From Pseudomonadota bacterium (GTDB lineage: Bacteria > Chloroflexota > UBA6077 > JAJPHF01): a DNA stretch of 12,545 bases. Location of the stretch: NCBI GenBank assembly GCA_021325365.1, contig JAJPHF010000137.1, forward strand, positions 1 to 12,545, read 5' to 3'. The position numbers and the translations under genes were made by a program. Below are positions 6,819 through 12,545 of the stretch, in pieces (within the stretch, counting starts at the first letter, position 1; each line of letters starts with the position of its first letter). The notes beneath the pieces were generated by a model. The model had not been told where the DNA came from, ran no database searches, and was given only the letters and a program-made list of their open reading frames with translations.

Positions 6819-8582
6819 TCAGGTGCCCGCCGCCGCGTGGTCGTGCTCGTCGTCGGGATGGGCGCAGCAGGGGTCGTCGTCGTTCGCGGTGGCGCGCACG
6901 CGCAGCGCCTCCTCGTCGGCGCTGAAGCCCTCCCGCTCGTAGACGAGCTTGCCGTCGACAAAGGTGAGCAGCGCCTGAATCTCCTTGATCGCGTCCACCT
7001 CGACGGCGCGCGGATCGTCGGAGAGCACCACCAGGTCGGCGTACTTGCCCGGCGCGATCGAGCCCTTCACGTCCTCTTCCAGCCCGCACCAGGCGCTGCC
7101 GTAGGTGTACATCCACAGCGCCTGCGCGGGAGTGATCGCCCACTCGGGGCCCTGTACGCCGGCGAGTTCGGTCTGGCGGGTGACGGAGCTCCAGATGGCG
7201 AGCATCGGCGGGTAGGCGGCCGTGGGGCCGTCCGAGCCGCCGCCGACCGGCTGCTGGCAGTTCTCCAGATACGCGCGCAGCGGCTCCAGGTTGCGCGTGC
7301 GCTCGGGGCCGATGTACTTCAGGAAGCCGGCGCCGAGCGAGTAGACGAGCGGCTGCTGCGCGGTGATCGCGAGCTTCAGGCGGTTGATCGTCTCCCAGTG
7401 GTCGGGGCGGGCCATCATCATGTGGATGACCGTCCAGCGCTGGTCGACGATGGGGACCTGGCGGTTCACGGCGTCGTAGGCGGCGAGCACGGTGTCGATG
7501 GCCGCGTCGCCCACGCAGTGGACGCCCAGCTGCCAGCCGCGGCGCGCGGCCTCGGTGCAGAAGGCCACGAGGTTCTCGCGGGAGATGCGAATCTTGCCGC
7601 AAGGGTCCTTCGGATCGTCGTTGTAGTCGTAGGGGTCGCGGTAGTACCCGGCCTCGACGCCGCCGTCCGCGCTCAGCTTGATCGCCAGCGTGCGCACCCA
7701 CGGGTCGCTCAGATCGCGCTCCACGTGGCCGCTCGCCAGCTCGCGCAGGCAGGCGTCGAGCGCGGCGGCGGTGGTGCCCGGCTCGAAGCGCCACATGAGG
7801 CTGCTGCGCGTGGTCAGCTCGCGCCGCTGGGCCAGCAGGCGAAACGCCGCCATCTCGTCGGGAAACAGACCGGGCTCGATGATGCTGGTGATACCCAGCT
7901 CGCGGTACACTTGGCAGATGGCGCGCAGGGCGTTCGCGTGGTCCTCCAGGGTCGGCTTGGGCAGGCAGTCGAGGATGCGGCGGAACGTCCAGATCTCGAT
8001 GCACTGGCCGGTCAGGTCGCCCGTCTCGGGGTCGCGGCAGTAGGTGCCCTCGGGCGGGTCGGGCGTGTCGCGGCTGATGCCGGCCGCCTGGAAGGCGAGA
8101 CTGTTCACGACGACGTTGTGGCCGCCGCGCCGAATCAGGACGGGGTTGCGCGGCGCCACGGCGTCCAGCTCGCGCAAGTGCGGGAAGCGGCGCTCGGCGA
8201 GCTGCGACTCGTGCCAGCGCGAGGCGGTCGTCACCCACTCGCCCGGCGGCGTCTGGGCGGCGCGCGCGCCGATGGCGCGCAGCACGTCGTCTACCGTGCG
8301 CGCCCGCGACAGGTCGACCTCGCTCAGGTTGTGGCCGGCGCGCAGCATGTGGTTGTGCGAGTCGTAGAGGCCCGGCAGCAGCGTGCGGCCGTAGAGGTTG
8401 CGGGTAACGGTGCCCGGCCCCGCCCAGCGCGCGGCGTCCTGGTCGCTCCCCACTGCCAGGATGCGGCCCTGGCGGATCGCTACCGCCCGCGCGGCCGGCT
8501 GGGCCGGGTCCATCGTGATCACGTTCGCGTTCGTCAGGATCAGGTCGGCCGGGCCGTGCCCGTTGGTGGCTGCTGGGTGCAT
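6819..8582 (-). CDS. Metal-dependent amidohydrolase, amidohydrolase_3 (YtcJ-like) family
   Basis: 587 residues from the ATG at 8582, preceded by GAGGGAGG; an upstream extension of the frame has no recognisable domain. The protein starts with the small beta-sandwich ('LILTNANVITMDPAQPAARA') and returns to it at the end ('GKYADLVVLSDDP'). The TIM barrel carries 'YDSHNHML' with the HxH metal ligands His76 and His78, Lys302 in 'AIKLSADGG' as the likely carbamylated lysine, His355 ('GVHCVGD'), His387 ('TVIHMMM') and Asp451 ('GGGSDGP'). All expected ligands are present, so it should be an active cytoplasmic hydrolase of an amide, carbamate or related C-N bond; the substrate is unknown. The C-terminal 20 residues (DDDPCCAHPDDEHDHAAAGT) are an odd Cys/His/Asp-rich tail beyond the family domain. 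It is the first gene of the minus-strand series that continues with the solute-binding protein. Confidence 0.93.
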   Translation of the reverse strand: MHPAATNGHGPADLILTNANVITMDPAQPAARAVAIRQGRILAVGSDQDAARWAGPGTVTRNLYGRTLLPGLYDSHNHMLRAGHNLSEVDLSRARTVDDVLRAIGARAAQTPPGEWVTTASRWHESQLAERRFPHLRELDAVAPRNPVLIRRGGHNVVVNSLAFQAAGISRDTPDPPEGTYCRDPETGDLTGQCIEIWTFRRILDCLPKPTLEDHANALRAICQVYRELGITSIIEPGLFPDEMAAFRLLAQRRELTTRSSLMWRFEPGTTAAALDACLRELASGHVERDLSDPWVRTLAIKLSADGGVEAGYYRDPYDYNDDPKDPCGKIRISRENLVAFCTEAARRGWQLGVHCVGDAAIDTVLAAYDAVNRQVPIVDQRWTVIHMMMARPDHWETINRLKLAITAQQPLVYSLGAGFLKYIGPERTRNLEPLRAYLENCQQPVGGGSDGPTAAYPPMLAIWSSVTRQTELAGVQGPEWAITPAQALWMYTYGSAWCGLEEDVKGSIAPGKYADLVVLSDDPRAVEVDAIKEIQALLTFVDGKLVYEREGFSADEEALRVRATANDDDPCCAHPDDEHDHAAAGT

Positions 8583-8688
8583 GGTCCTCCCTCGGCCGCT
8601 CGGCTGGCCACGCGGCGGCGTTGCGCCGCCGGGCGGCTCGGCGGGCGCGGCCGGGCCCTCGTCGTGCCGCGCGAGCGGTACGCCGCGT

Positions 8689-8696
8689 AGTGTAGC
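8689..8696 (-). promoter_or_regulatory. Possible -10 element upstream of the amidohydrolase
   Basis: On the minus strand this reads GCTACACT, with TACACT as a -10-like hexamer about 107 bases before the start codon. No clear -35 is seen. The same GCTACA core, set in a similar GC context (GCGGTG just upstream), precedes the HpaB-family gene. The remaining 8583-8838 gap, between this gene and the kinase stop, shows no gene and no clear terminator. Confidence 0.2.
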
Positions 8697-8838
8697 GCGC
8701 ACCGCGTGTCTCCCCCGTGACGAGGTACTAGTATGATGGGCGGGCCGGCATGGAGCAACCGCGGGCCAGGTGCGCCCCACGATGTTGCGGCGCAATCACC
8801 CGCTGACTCGTGCCGCCGCGCGCCCCGCGCTTGCGTCG

Positions 8839-10083
8839 TTACGGCGGGTCAGCCCGGCCGGGAGCACCCGCGGGCGACGGACCTTCGCCTGGGGCGAGGG
8901 GGAGGCGGACGGTGAAGGTCGTCCCGCCGCCGACCTGGCTGGCCACCGCGATCGAGCCGCCGTGCCGCTCGACGATGTGCCGCGTGCTCGCGAGGCCGAG
9001 ACCCGTGCCGGGGAGCTGGCCCTCCACGTTACTCGCCCGGTAGAAGGGCTCGAAGACGCGCGGTAGCTCCGCCGGCGGGATTCCCAGCCCCTCGTCCCGC
9101 ACGCTCAGGACGGCCCATGCCCCTGCTGGCGTGTCCTCCGCCTGCAGGTCGACCACGACCTGGCTACCGGGCGGACTGTACTTGATGGCGTTGGCCAGGA
9201 GGTTGCCGAGCACGCGTGCCAGCCGGGCCGCATCCCAGACTCCGAGCAGCTCCGGCATCGCCGTCTGGACCCGAATCTGATGGTGGGGCGCGGCCGCCTG
9301 GTGCTCCCCGACCGTCGCGTGGATGAGGGCGACGAGATCTACGGCGGCGGAGTTCAGTACCAGGGTCTGCTGGGCTTGCGAGCGGGCGAGGTCCAGGAGC
9401 TCATCGAGCTGGGCGGCCGCGCGCGTGGCGATCGCGTCGATGGTGGCCAACCCCTGGAGGAACTGCTCGCTGCCCCGGCTCTCGCCCCGTGCCGCCCGAC
9501 GCTGTAGCAATTGCGCATGGCCTTTGACGGCGCCCAGTGGATTCTTCAGGTCATGCGCCACCGCGGCGAGGAGCTGGTCGCGCGAGCGCTGCGCCCGCTC
9601 GGCCTCGGCGCGCGCGAGGCGCTCAGCGGCCTCCGCCTGCTGGCGCGCGACTAACTGGTCGCGGAGCTCATACTGGCGGCGCCGGGTGCGCACCGCCATC
9701 TGGGTCGCGCTCACCAGGGTCGTGATGCGCACCGGCCGCTCGAGGAAGGTCGCATTGGCGCGCGGCGCCAGGGCGCCGACGAGCGCGCTACTGGCGGGCG
9801 TGCTGGGACCGCTGCCGACCAGCACGAGGAGCGGCAGATCGGACCAGGGGGGCTGCGCGTCCAGCACCCCGAGGAGCTCGGCCACTGCCACGGGGCTAAG
9901 CGATTCCTGAGTGAGGATCGCGGCGGCGGCCCCCGCCGCCAGCTCTCGACAGACCCCGCTCACCGTGGGGCAGAGTTCCGTGGTGATCGCCGCCTTCGCC
10001 AGCATCTGCTGGATCAGCGGTGCATCCCGGCCCACCGGCGCGCAGACGAGGACCCGCGCATCGAGCCCGTTAGACGTCGCCAT
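8839..10083 (-). CDS. Histidine kinase with N-terminal degenerate receiver (pseudo-receiver) domain
   Basis: 414 residues, cytoplasmic, with no membrane segment. Residues 8-130 have the alternating pattern of a response-regulator fold, but the usual paired acids after strand 1 are 'CAPVGRD', strand 3 'AAILTQESLSP' lacks the phospho-acceptor Asp, and the strand 5 'KP' is 'ERPV' with Arg or Glu near the Lys position. It therefore looks unable to be phosphorylated. A charged coiled-coil linker (about 133-172) leads to the H-box 'VAHDLKNPLGAVKGHAQLL' with His177. The HATPase domain follows with the N-box (NLLANAIKYS, 294-303), G1 (DEGLGI, 330-335), F-box (FEPFYR) and G2 (GTGLGLA, 359-365), all intact. 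The partner regulator is not in the window. Its start overlaps the KaiC-like gene by 14 bases, with only a weak ribosome binding site, so it is translationally coupled and probably works with that ATPase. Confidence 0.93.
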   Translation of the reverse strand: MATSNGLDARVLVCAPVGRDAPLIQQMLAKAAITTELCPTVSGVCRELAAGAAAAILTQESLSPVAVAELLGVLDAQPPWSDLPLLVLVGSGPSTPASSALVGALAPRANATFLERPVRITTLVSATQMAVRTRRRQYELRDQLVARQQAEAAERLARAEAERAQRSRDQLLAAVAHDLKNPLGAVKGHAQLLQRRAARGESRGSEQFLQGLATIDAIATRAAAQLDELLDLARSQAQQTLVLNSAAVDLVALIHATVGEHQAAAPHHQIRVQTAMPELLGVWDAARLARVLGNLLANAIKYSPPGSQVVVDLQAEDTPAGAWAVLSVRDEGLGIPPAELPRVFEPFYRASNVEGQLPGTGLGLASTRHIVERHGGSIAVASQVGGGTTFTVRLPLAPGEGPSPAGAPGRADPP

Positions 10084-11572
10084 TGTGTAGCAAGGCCTGC
10101 TCCGAGCCCAGGTACTGGGGCGCTCCCGCGAGGACCCCCTGGAACTCCGTCAGCGGCTGGCCGATGTGCACCCCCGGACCGAGCCGCAGCTCTCGGATGG
10201 TGTGCTCGTGGCCGCCGCTGCGCTTCTTTACCACGGACATCGCTTTGCGCAGCTGCCCCGCCGCCTCGAAGTAGCGGAGCAGCAGCACCGTGTCCGCCAG
10301 GTAGCTCACGTCGAGGGGGGACTGGATCTGGTCGCCGATCAGCCCGTGCTGGGCCACGGTCAGCAGCGTCAGCACGCCGCGCGCGTTCAGGTAGCTCAGC
10401 AGCTCGTGGAGCTGGACGAGCACCGAGCGCGCTTCCTCCATCGCATTGAGGTAGCCGTTCAGACTGTCGATGACCACCAGCGCCGCGCGGCCGCTCTCGA
10501 CCGCGCGGCGGACACGGTAGTCGAACTCGCCCGGCGACAATTGCGCCGGGGCAAGCTGCTCGAGGACCACGTGCCCGCTGGCGACGTACTCGCGCAGGGG
10601 CAGCTGCAAGCCGTCGGCGCGCGTGAGGTACGTCGCGACGGTTTCATCGAACACATAGATCGTCGTCCGCTCCCCCCGCGCCGCCGCGGCGGCCGCGTAT
10701 TGCATGGTCACCACCGACTTGCCCACCCCGGCCGGGCCGATGAGCAGCGTGCTGGTGCCGCCGTGCAACCCTCCGCCCACCAAGCTGTCGAGCGCCTCCA
10801 CCCCGCTGGAGATGAGGTGGGCCTCGAAGGGCTCCGCGTGCTCAGCCGCAACCAGACGGGGGAAGACCCGCAAGCCGCCCGTTTGAATGACGAAGTCGTG
10901 GTAGCCGCCCCGGTAGGGGACGCCGCGGACTTTCAGGATCCGCAGATGGCGCCGTTCCGCCCCATAGTCGGGGGTGTGATGCCCCAGTTGGATCACGCTG
11001 TGCGAGATGCTCTGCACGCCGGCCCCCGGCGGATTCAACTCGTCGAGCAGCAACACGGTGCAGCGGCGCCCCGCAAAGAACTGCCGCAGGCCGAGGATCT
11101 GGCGGCGGTAGCGCAGCGGATCCCGCGCGAGCAGCCGAAGCTCCGACAGGGAGTCGACGACGACGCGGCTCGGCTTCGTGCGCTCGACTTCCTGCAGGAG
11201 CGCTCCCACCGTCTCGCCTAGCTCCACCTCGGCCGGATGGAAGACCGTGTACTGCTCTTCGAGCCGCAAGCTCTCCTCGCTGGGGGCCAGCTCGTAGAGG
11301 GCGACGCTGTCCAGGTTCCAGGTATGGGAACGCGCGACGGCTTGCAGCTCCTCGTTGGTCTCGGAGAGCGTCAGGTAGAGCACGGACTCGCCGCGCTGGA
11401 CGCCCTCGAGGAGGAATTGCAGCGCGAGGGTCGTCTTGCCGGCGCCGGGAGCGCCCTCGATCAGGTGGACCCGATAGGCAGGGAAGCCGCCCTCCAAGAC
11501 CTCGTCGAGCCCGGCGATCCCGCTCCCGGCCCGCACGTCCGTCGGGGCCGGCCGATCCAACTCGCTAGTCAC
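10070..11572 (-). CDS. KaiC-like double RecA-domain ATPase
   Basis: 500 residues with the KaiC layout: CI from 'GSGIAGLDEVLEGGFP' with Walker A GAPGAGKT (40-47) and Walker B 'SRVVVDSLSEL' (135-145); CII from 'SSGVEALDSLVGGGL' with Walker A GPAGVGKS (279-286) and 'ALVVIDSLNGYL'. Of the glutamate pairs that drive hydrolysis in cyanobacterial KaiC, CI has Ser70-Glu71 and CII Asp309-Glu310, so one Glu is kept in each. The segment matching the S431/T432 phosphosites reads 'DVSYLADT', giving Ser423 and Tyr424. The protein ends soon after 'GVLAGAPQYL', so the KaiC tail that binds KaiA seems absent. No kaiA or kaiB is in the window. The start is GTG at 11572 with GGGGA upstream. The family acts in signalling, often with kinases, and only in part as a clock; a clock role is not shown here. 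It is the first gene of a two-gene operon with the kinase. Confidence 0.93.
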   Translation of the reverse strand: MTSELDRPAPTDVRAGSGIAGLDEVLEGGFPAYRVHLIEGAPGAGKTTLALQFLLEGVQRGESVLYLTLSETNEELQAVARSHTWNLDSVALYELAPSEESLRLEEQYTVFHPAEVELGETVGALLQEVERTKPSRVVVDSLSELRLLARDPLRYRRQILGLRQFFAGRRCTVLLLDELNPPGAGVQSISHSVIQLGHHTPDYGAERRHLRILKVRGVPYRGGYHDFVIQTGGLRVFPRLVAAEHAEPFEAHLISSGVEALDSLVGGGLHGGTSTLLIGPAGVGKSVVTMQYAAAAAARGERTTIYVFDETVATYLTRADGLQLPLREYVASGHVVLEQLAPAQLSPGEFDYRVRRAVESGRAALVVIDSLNGYLNAMEEARSVLVQLHELLSYLNARGVLTLLTVAQHGLIGDQIQSPLDVSYLADTVLLLRYFEAAGQLRKAMSVVKKRSGGHEHTIRELRLGPGVHIGQPLTEFQGVLAGAPQYLGSEQALLHNGDV

Positions 11573-11792
11573 CCGTAATTCCCCACGCGAATTGGGTCCC
11601 GCTAGAGTGCTGCGGCATAGCGCGGGCGTGCGCGCTCGTGATAACCGTAGCCCGCAGCCATCACAGCGGGCCGCGGCCGCCGTCCCGCTGCCTAGTAGAT
11701 GCTACCGAGGCGCGCCGCGGCTCGGCAAATCTGGCCGCTTCGCTCCGGCGCCCACCCGATCGGCGAGCCAAAGCGCTGATCCAATTCGTATG
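11573..11792. other. Intergenic region between the small lipoprotein gene and the KaiC-like gene
   Basis: No gene is seen. GCCCGC (11650-11655) pairs with GCGGGC (11666-11671), and overlapping short palindromes lie at 11665-11689 and 11705-11725. They could end transcription from the lipoprotein gene or form part of the KaiC-like leader. Base composition changes from GC-rich to much lower G+C near 11,780. I could not pick a convincing promoter for the KaiC-like gene. Confidence 0.4.
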
Positions 11793-12182
11793 CTACTGTT
11801 GTTTGTTCTTACTAGCGTTATAAGCTTGGCGTCTCAGCTCATATAGCTGGATTGCCGCCTCTTCGGTTGGTGGGTCAGCGCTGCAAAAGACCCCATTGAT
11901 AACCGGATCTTGGGCAGAGTAGATCATCTTGCAGTACTCTTCTGCCATTTGGCCTGACGGCAGTCTTCTCTGCTGCAGCCAGCCAGTCACCCTGCCTTGA
12001 TCATCGTAATAAAGCTGTGCGCCAGTCGTTGGGGTAGCAGTGGGAGCTGGAGTCGCTGTCGGATGGGCTATTGGTTGTGCTGTTGGAGTTTGTTGCGACT
12101 TGGCCGCCGCCGGCGAACCCGAGCCGCAGGCTGTGGCAAAGAAGAAGGCCGCAGCAAGACCAACCTGCATTCCCTTAGCCAT
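11793..12182 (-). CDS. Small Pro/Thr-linker lipoprotein of unknown function
   Basis: 129 residues. A short signal peptide (residues 1-18, 'GLAAAFFFATAC') ends at a lipobox-like T-A-C with Cys19 as the probable lipidation site. A Thr/Pro/Ala-rich stalk (about 30-52, with TATPAP and TATPTT units) follows, as is common in Chloroflexota surface lipoproteins. A small globular part (55-129) begins 'AQLYYDDQGRVTGWLQQRRL' and has two cysteines, Cys84 and Cys100, that could form a disulfide. I recognise no family. Start is the ATG at 12182 after GGGGGC about six bases upstream; Met5 is an alternative that would shorten the signal. Its G+C content is well below that of the other genes, which may point to recent acquisition. 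The small membrane peptide gene lies 25 bases upstream on the same strand, probably co-transcribed. Confidence 0.8.
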   Translation of the reverse strand: MAKGMQVGLAAAFFFATACGSGSPAAAKSQQTPTAQPIAHPTATPAPTATPTTGAQLYYDDQGRVTGWLQQRRLPSGQMAEEYCKMIYSAQDPVINGVFCSADPPTEEAAIQLYELRRQAYNASKNKQQ

Positions 12183-12207
12183 CTGTTTGCCCCCAACAGA
12201 ATCTAAA

Positions 12208-12297
12208 TCAATGGAACATTACCGTCTCGGTAATCGCAAATGCCACCATCACGAACACACTGAAAACCACTATTAGGACAAAGGCAATGTCCTTCAT
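12208..12297 (-). CDS. Predicted 29-residue single-span membrane peptide
   Basis: I translated this by hand on the minus strand: ATG at 12297, TGA at 12210-12208. The peptide starts MKDIAFVLIVVFSVFVMVAF and ends AITETVMFH. Residues 4-22 form one uninterrupted hydrophobic helix with a lone Lys near the N terminus, as in small inner-membrane proteins. A short GGTGG stands about five bases upstream as a possible ribosome binding site, and minus-strand TTATAC at 12324-12329 could be its -10 box. It sits 25 bases before the lipoprotein start. Function is unknown. A chance hydrophobic frame is possible in this lower-G+C DNA, so confidence is moderate. Confidence 0.5.
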   Translation of the reverse strand: MKDIAFVLIVVFSVFVMVAFAITETVMFH

Positions 12298-12324
12298 AGT
12301 GCCACCAAGTGAGTAAAGTTTCGG

Positions 12325-12330
12325 TATAAT
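12325..12330 (+). promoter_or_regulatory. Perfect -10 hexamer (TATAAT) facing the right-end hairpins
   Basis: TATAAT reads rightward, away from the membrane-peptide gene. There is no good -35 at the usual distance (12302-12307 is CCACCA). If used, transcription would begin near 12337 and meet the strong hairpin at 12385-12414 after about 80 bases. The opposite strand (TTATAC) might equally serve the peptide gene. Confidence 0.25.
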
Positions 12331-12384
12331 CGATCCTCTTCTGTAGGCTGGAGAGACTGCTTGATCACATCTCCAGGGATACAG

Positions 12385-12414
12385 GAGAGCCTGGCTCGGG
12401 CGAGCCAGGCTCTC
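12385..12414. terminator. Perfect 13-bp hairpin, terminator-like
   Basis: GAGAGCCTGGCTC (12385-12397) pairs exactly with 12402-12414 around the loop GGGC. It is the strongest hairpin of the right end. No T-tract follows on either strand. A shorter alternative pairing (TCTCC 12370-12374 with GGAGA 12384-12388) would disrupt its 5' arm. Confidence 0.5.
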
Positions 12415-12427
12415 TACTGCCTGGGCA

Positions 12428-12538
12428 AGCGAGGCCGGAGCACCGAACGCTGCGCGCTCACGCTACGGCCACCACCTTCCTCTAGCCGCGACGGCGGTGC
12501 TCCCCTCGCTCGTGCCGAGCCCCGGCCACGCGGGGCTC
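12428..12538. repeat. Right-end inverted repeat plus adjoining hairpin
   Basis: AGCGAGG (12428-12434) and GAGCACCG (12438-12445) pair with CCTCGCT (12504-12510) and CGGTGCTC (12495-12502), an interrupted 15-bp stem with a 49-base loop. GAGCCCC (12517-12523) then pairs with GGGGCTC (12532-12538). Bases 12298-12545 as a whole hold no credible gene apart from these structures. The nature of the element is unknown; it may be the end of a mobile or REP-like element that continues past the window. Confidence 0.55.
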
Positions 12539-12545
12539 AGCGGCC

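Noticed and set aside
6653..6961. N-terminal extension of the solute-binding protein to 6961
   Set aside because: The extension is Arg/Pro-rich and runs into the amidohydrolase 3' end. The ATG at 6652 has a ribosome binding site and begins an exact lipoprotein signal.
6450..8690. Very long plus-strand open frame opposite the amidohydrolase and solute-binding protein genes
   Set aside because: Its translation is Arg/Ala/Gly/Val-rich with no domain and mirrors two clear minus-strand genes. Long antisense frames are expected at this G+C.
8583..8795. N-terminal extension of the amidohydrolase to 8795
   Set aside because: The added residues have no homology-like pattern, and GAGGGAGG precedes the ATG at 8582, right where the family fold begins.
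12337..12425. tRNA or known riboswitch at the right-end hairpin
   Set aside because: No cloverleaf, T-arm consensus or CCA end, and no recognisable riboswitch core; only a single long stem.

Overview
This is a GC-rich window (about 70% G+C, falling clearly between roughly 11,780 and 12,380). It looks like chromosomal DNA of an uncultivated, probably Chloroflexota-like bacterium. That guess rests on the Pro/Thr-rich lipoprotein linker, the family 5 solute-binding lipoprotein, the dispersed GC-rich palindromes and the KaiC-like/histidine kinase pair. No rRNA or marker gene is present to confirm it. Ten protein genes are well supported, plus one probable 29-residue membrane peptide. I see no tRNA, rRNA, transposase, cas gene or phage gene.

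Layout: (1) Positions 1-1516 on the plus strand hold the 3' end of an FMN-dependent alpha-hydroxy-acid oxidase and then an alpha/beta hydrolase. (2) Positions 8582-1548 on the minus strand hold, in order of transcription, an amidohydrolase, a family 5 solute-binding lipoprotein, two cupin/zinc-ribbon proteins resembling 3-hydroxyanthranilate 3,4-dioxygenase, and (after a 541-bp non-coding stretch full of repeats) an HpaB-family flavin monooxygenase. (3) Positions 11572-8839 on the minus strand hold an overlapping gene pair: a double-domain KaiC-like ATPase followed by a histidine kinase with a degenerate receiver domain. (4) The right end has lower G+C and holds a small lipoprotein, the 29-residue membrane peptide and a cluster of hairpins.

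The left two thirds read as an uptake and breakdown locus: a solute-binding protein for import, an amidohydrolase, an aromatic-type hydroxylase, extradiol-type dioxygenase homologues, and a hydrolase of the kind that acts on meta-cleavage products. The substrate cannot be read from the sequence, and the flavin reductase and transporter permeases are not in the window. The KaiC-like/kinase pair is a separate signalling unit.

The observations most worth following are: the two cupin paralogues, which appear to have kept different parts of the metal site; the KaiC-like/pseudo-receiver kinase pair without kaiA or kaiB; a dispersed 32-bp palindromic repeat with identical inverted copies 6.2 kb apart; and the compositionally distinct right end with an unannotated membrane microprotein.
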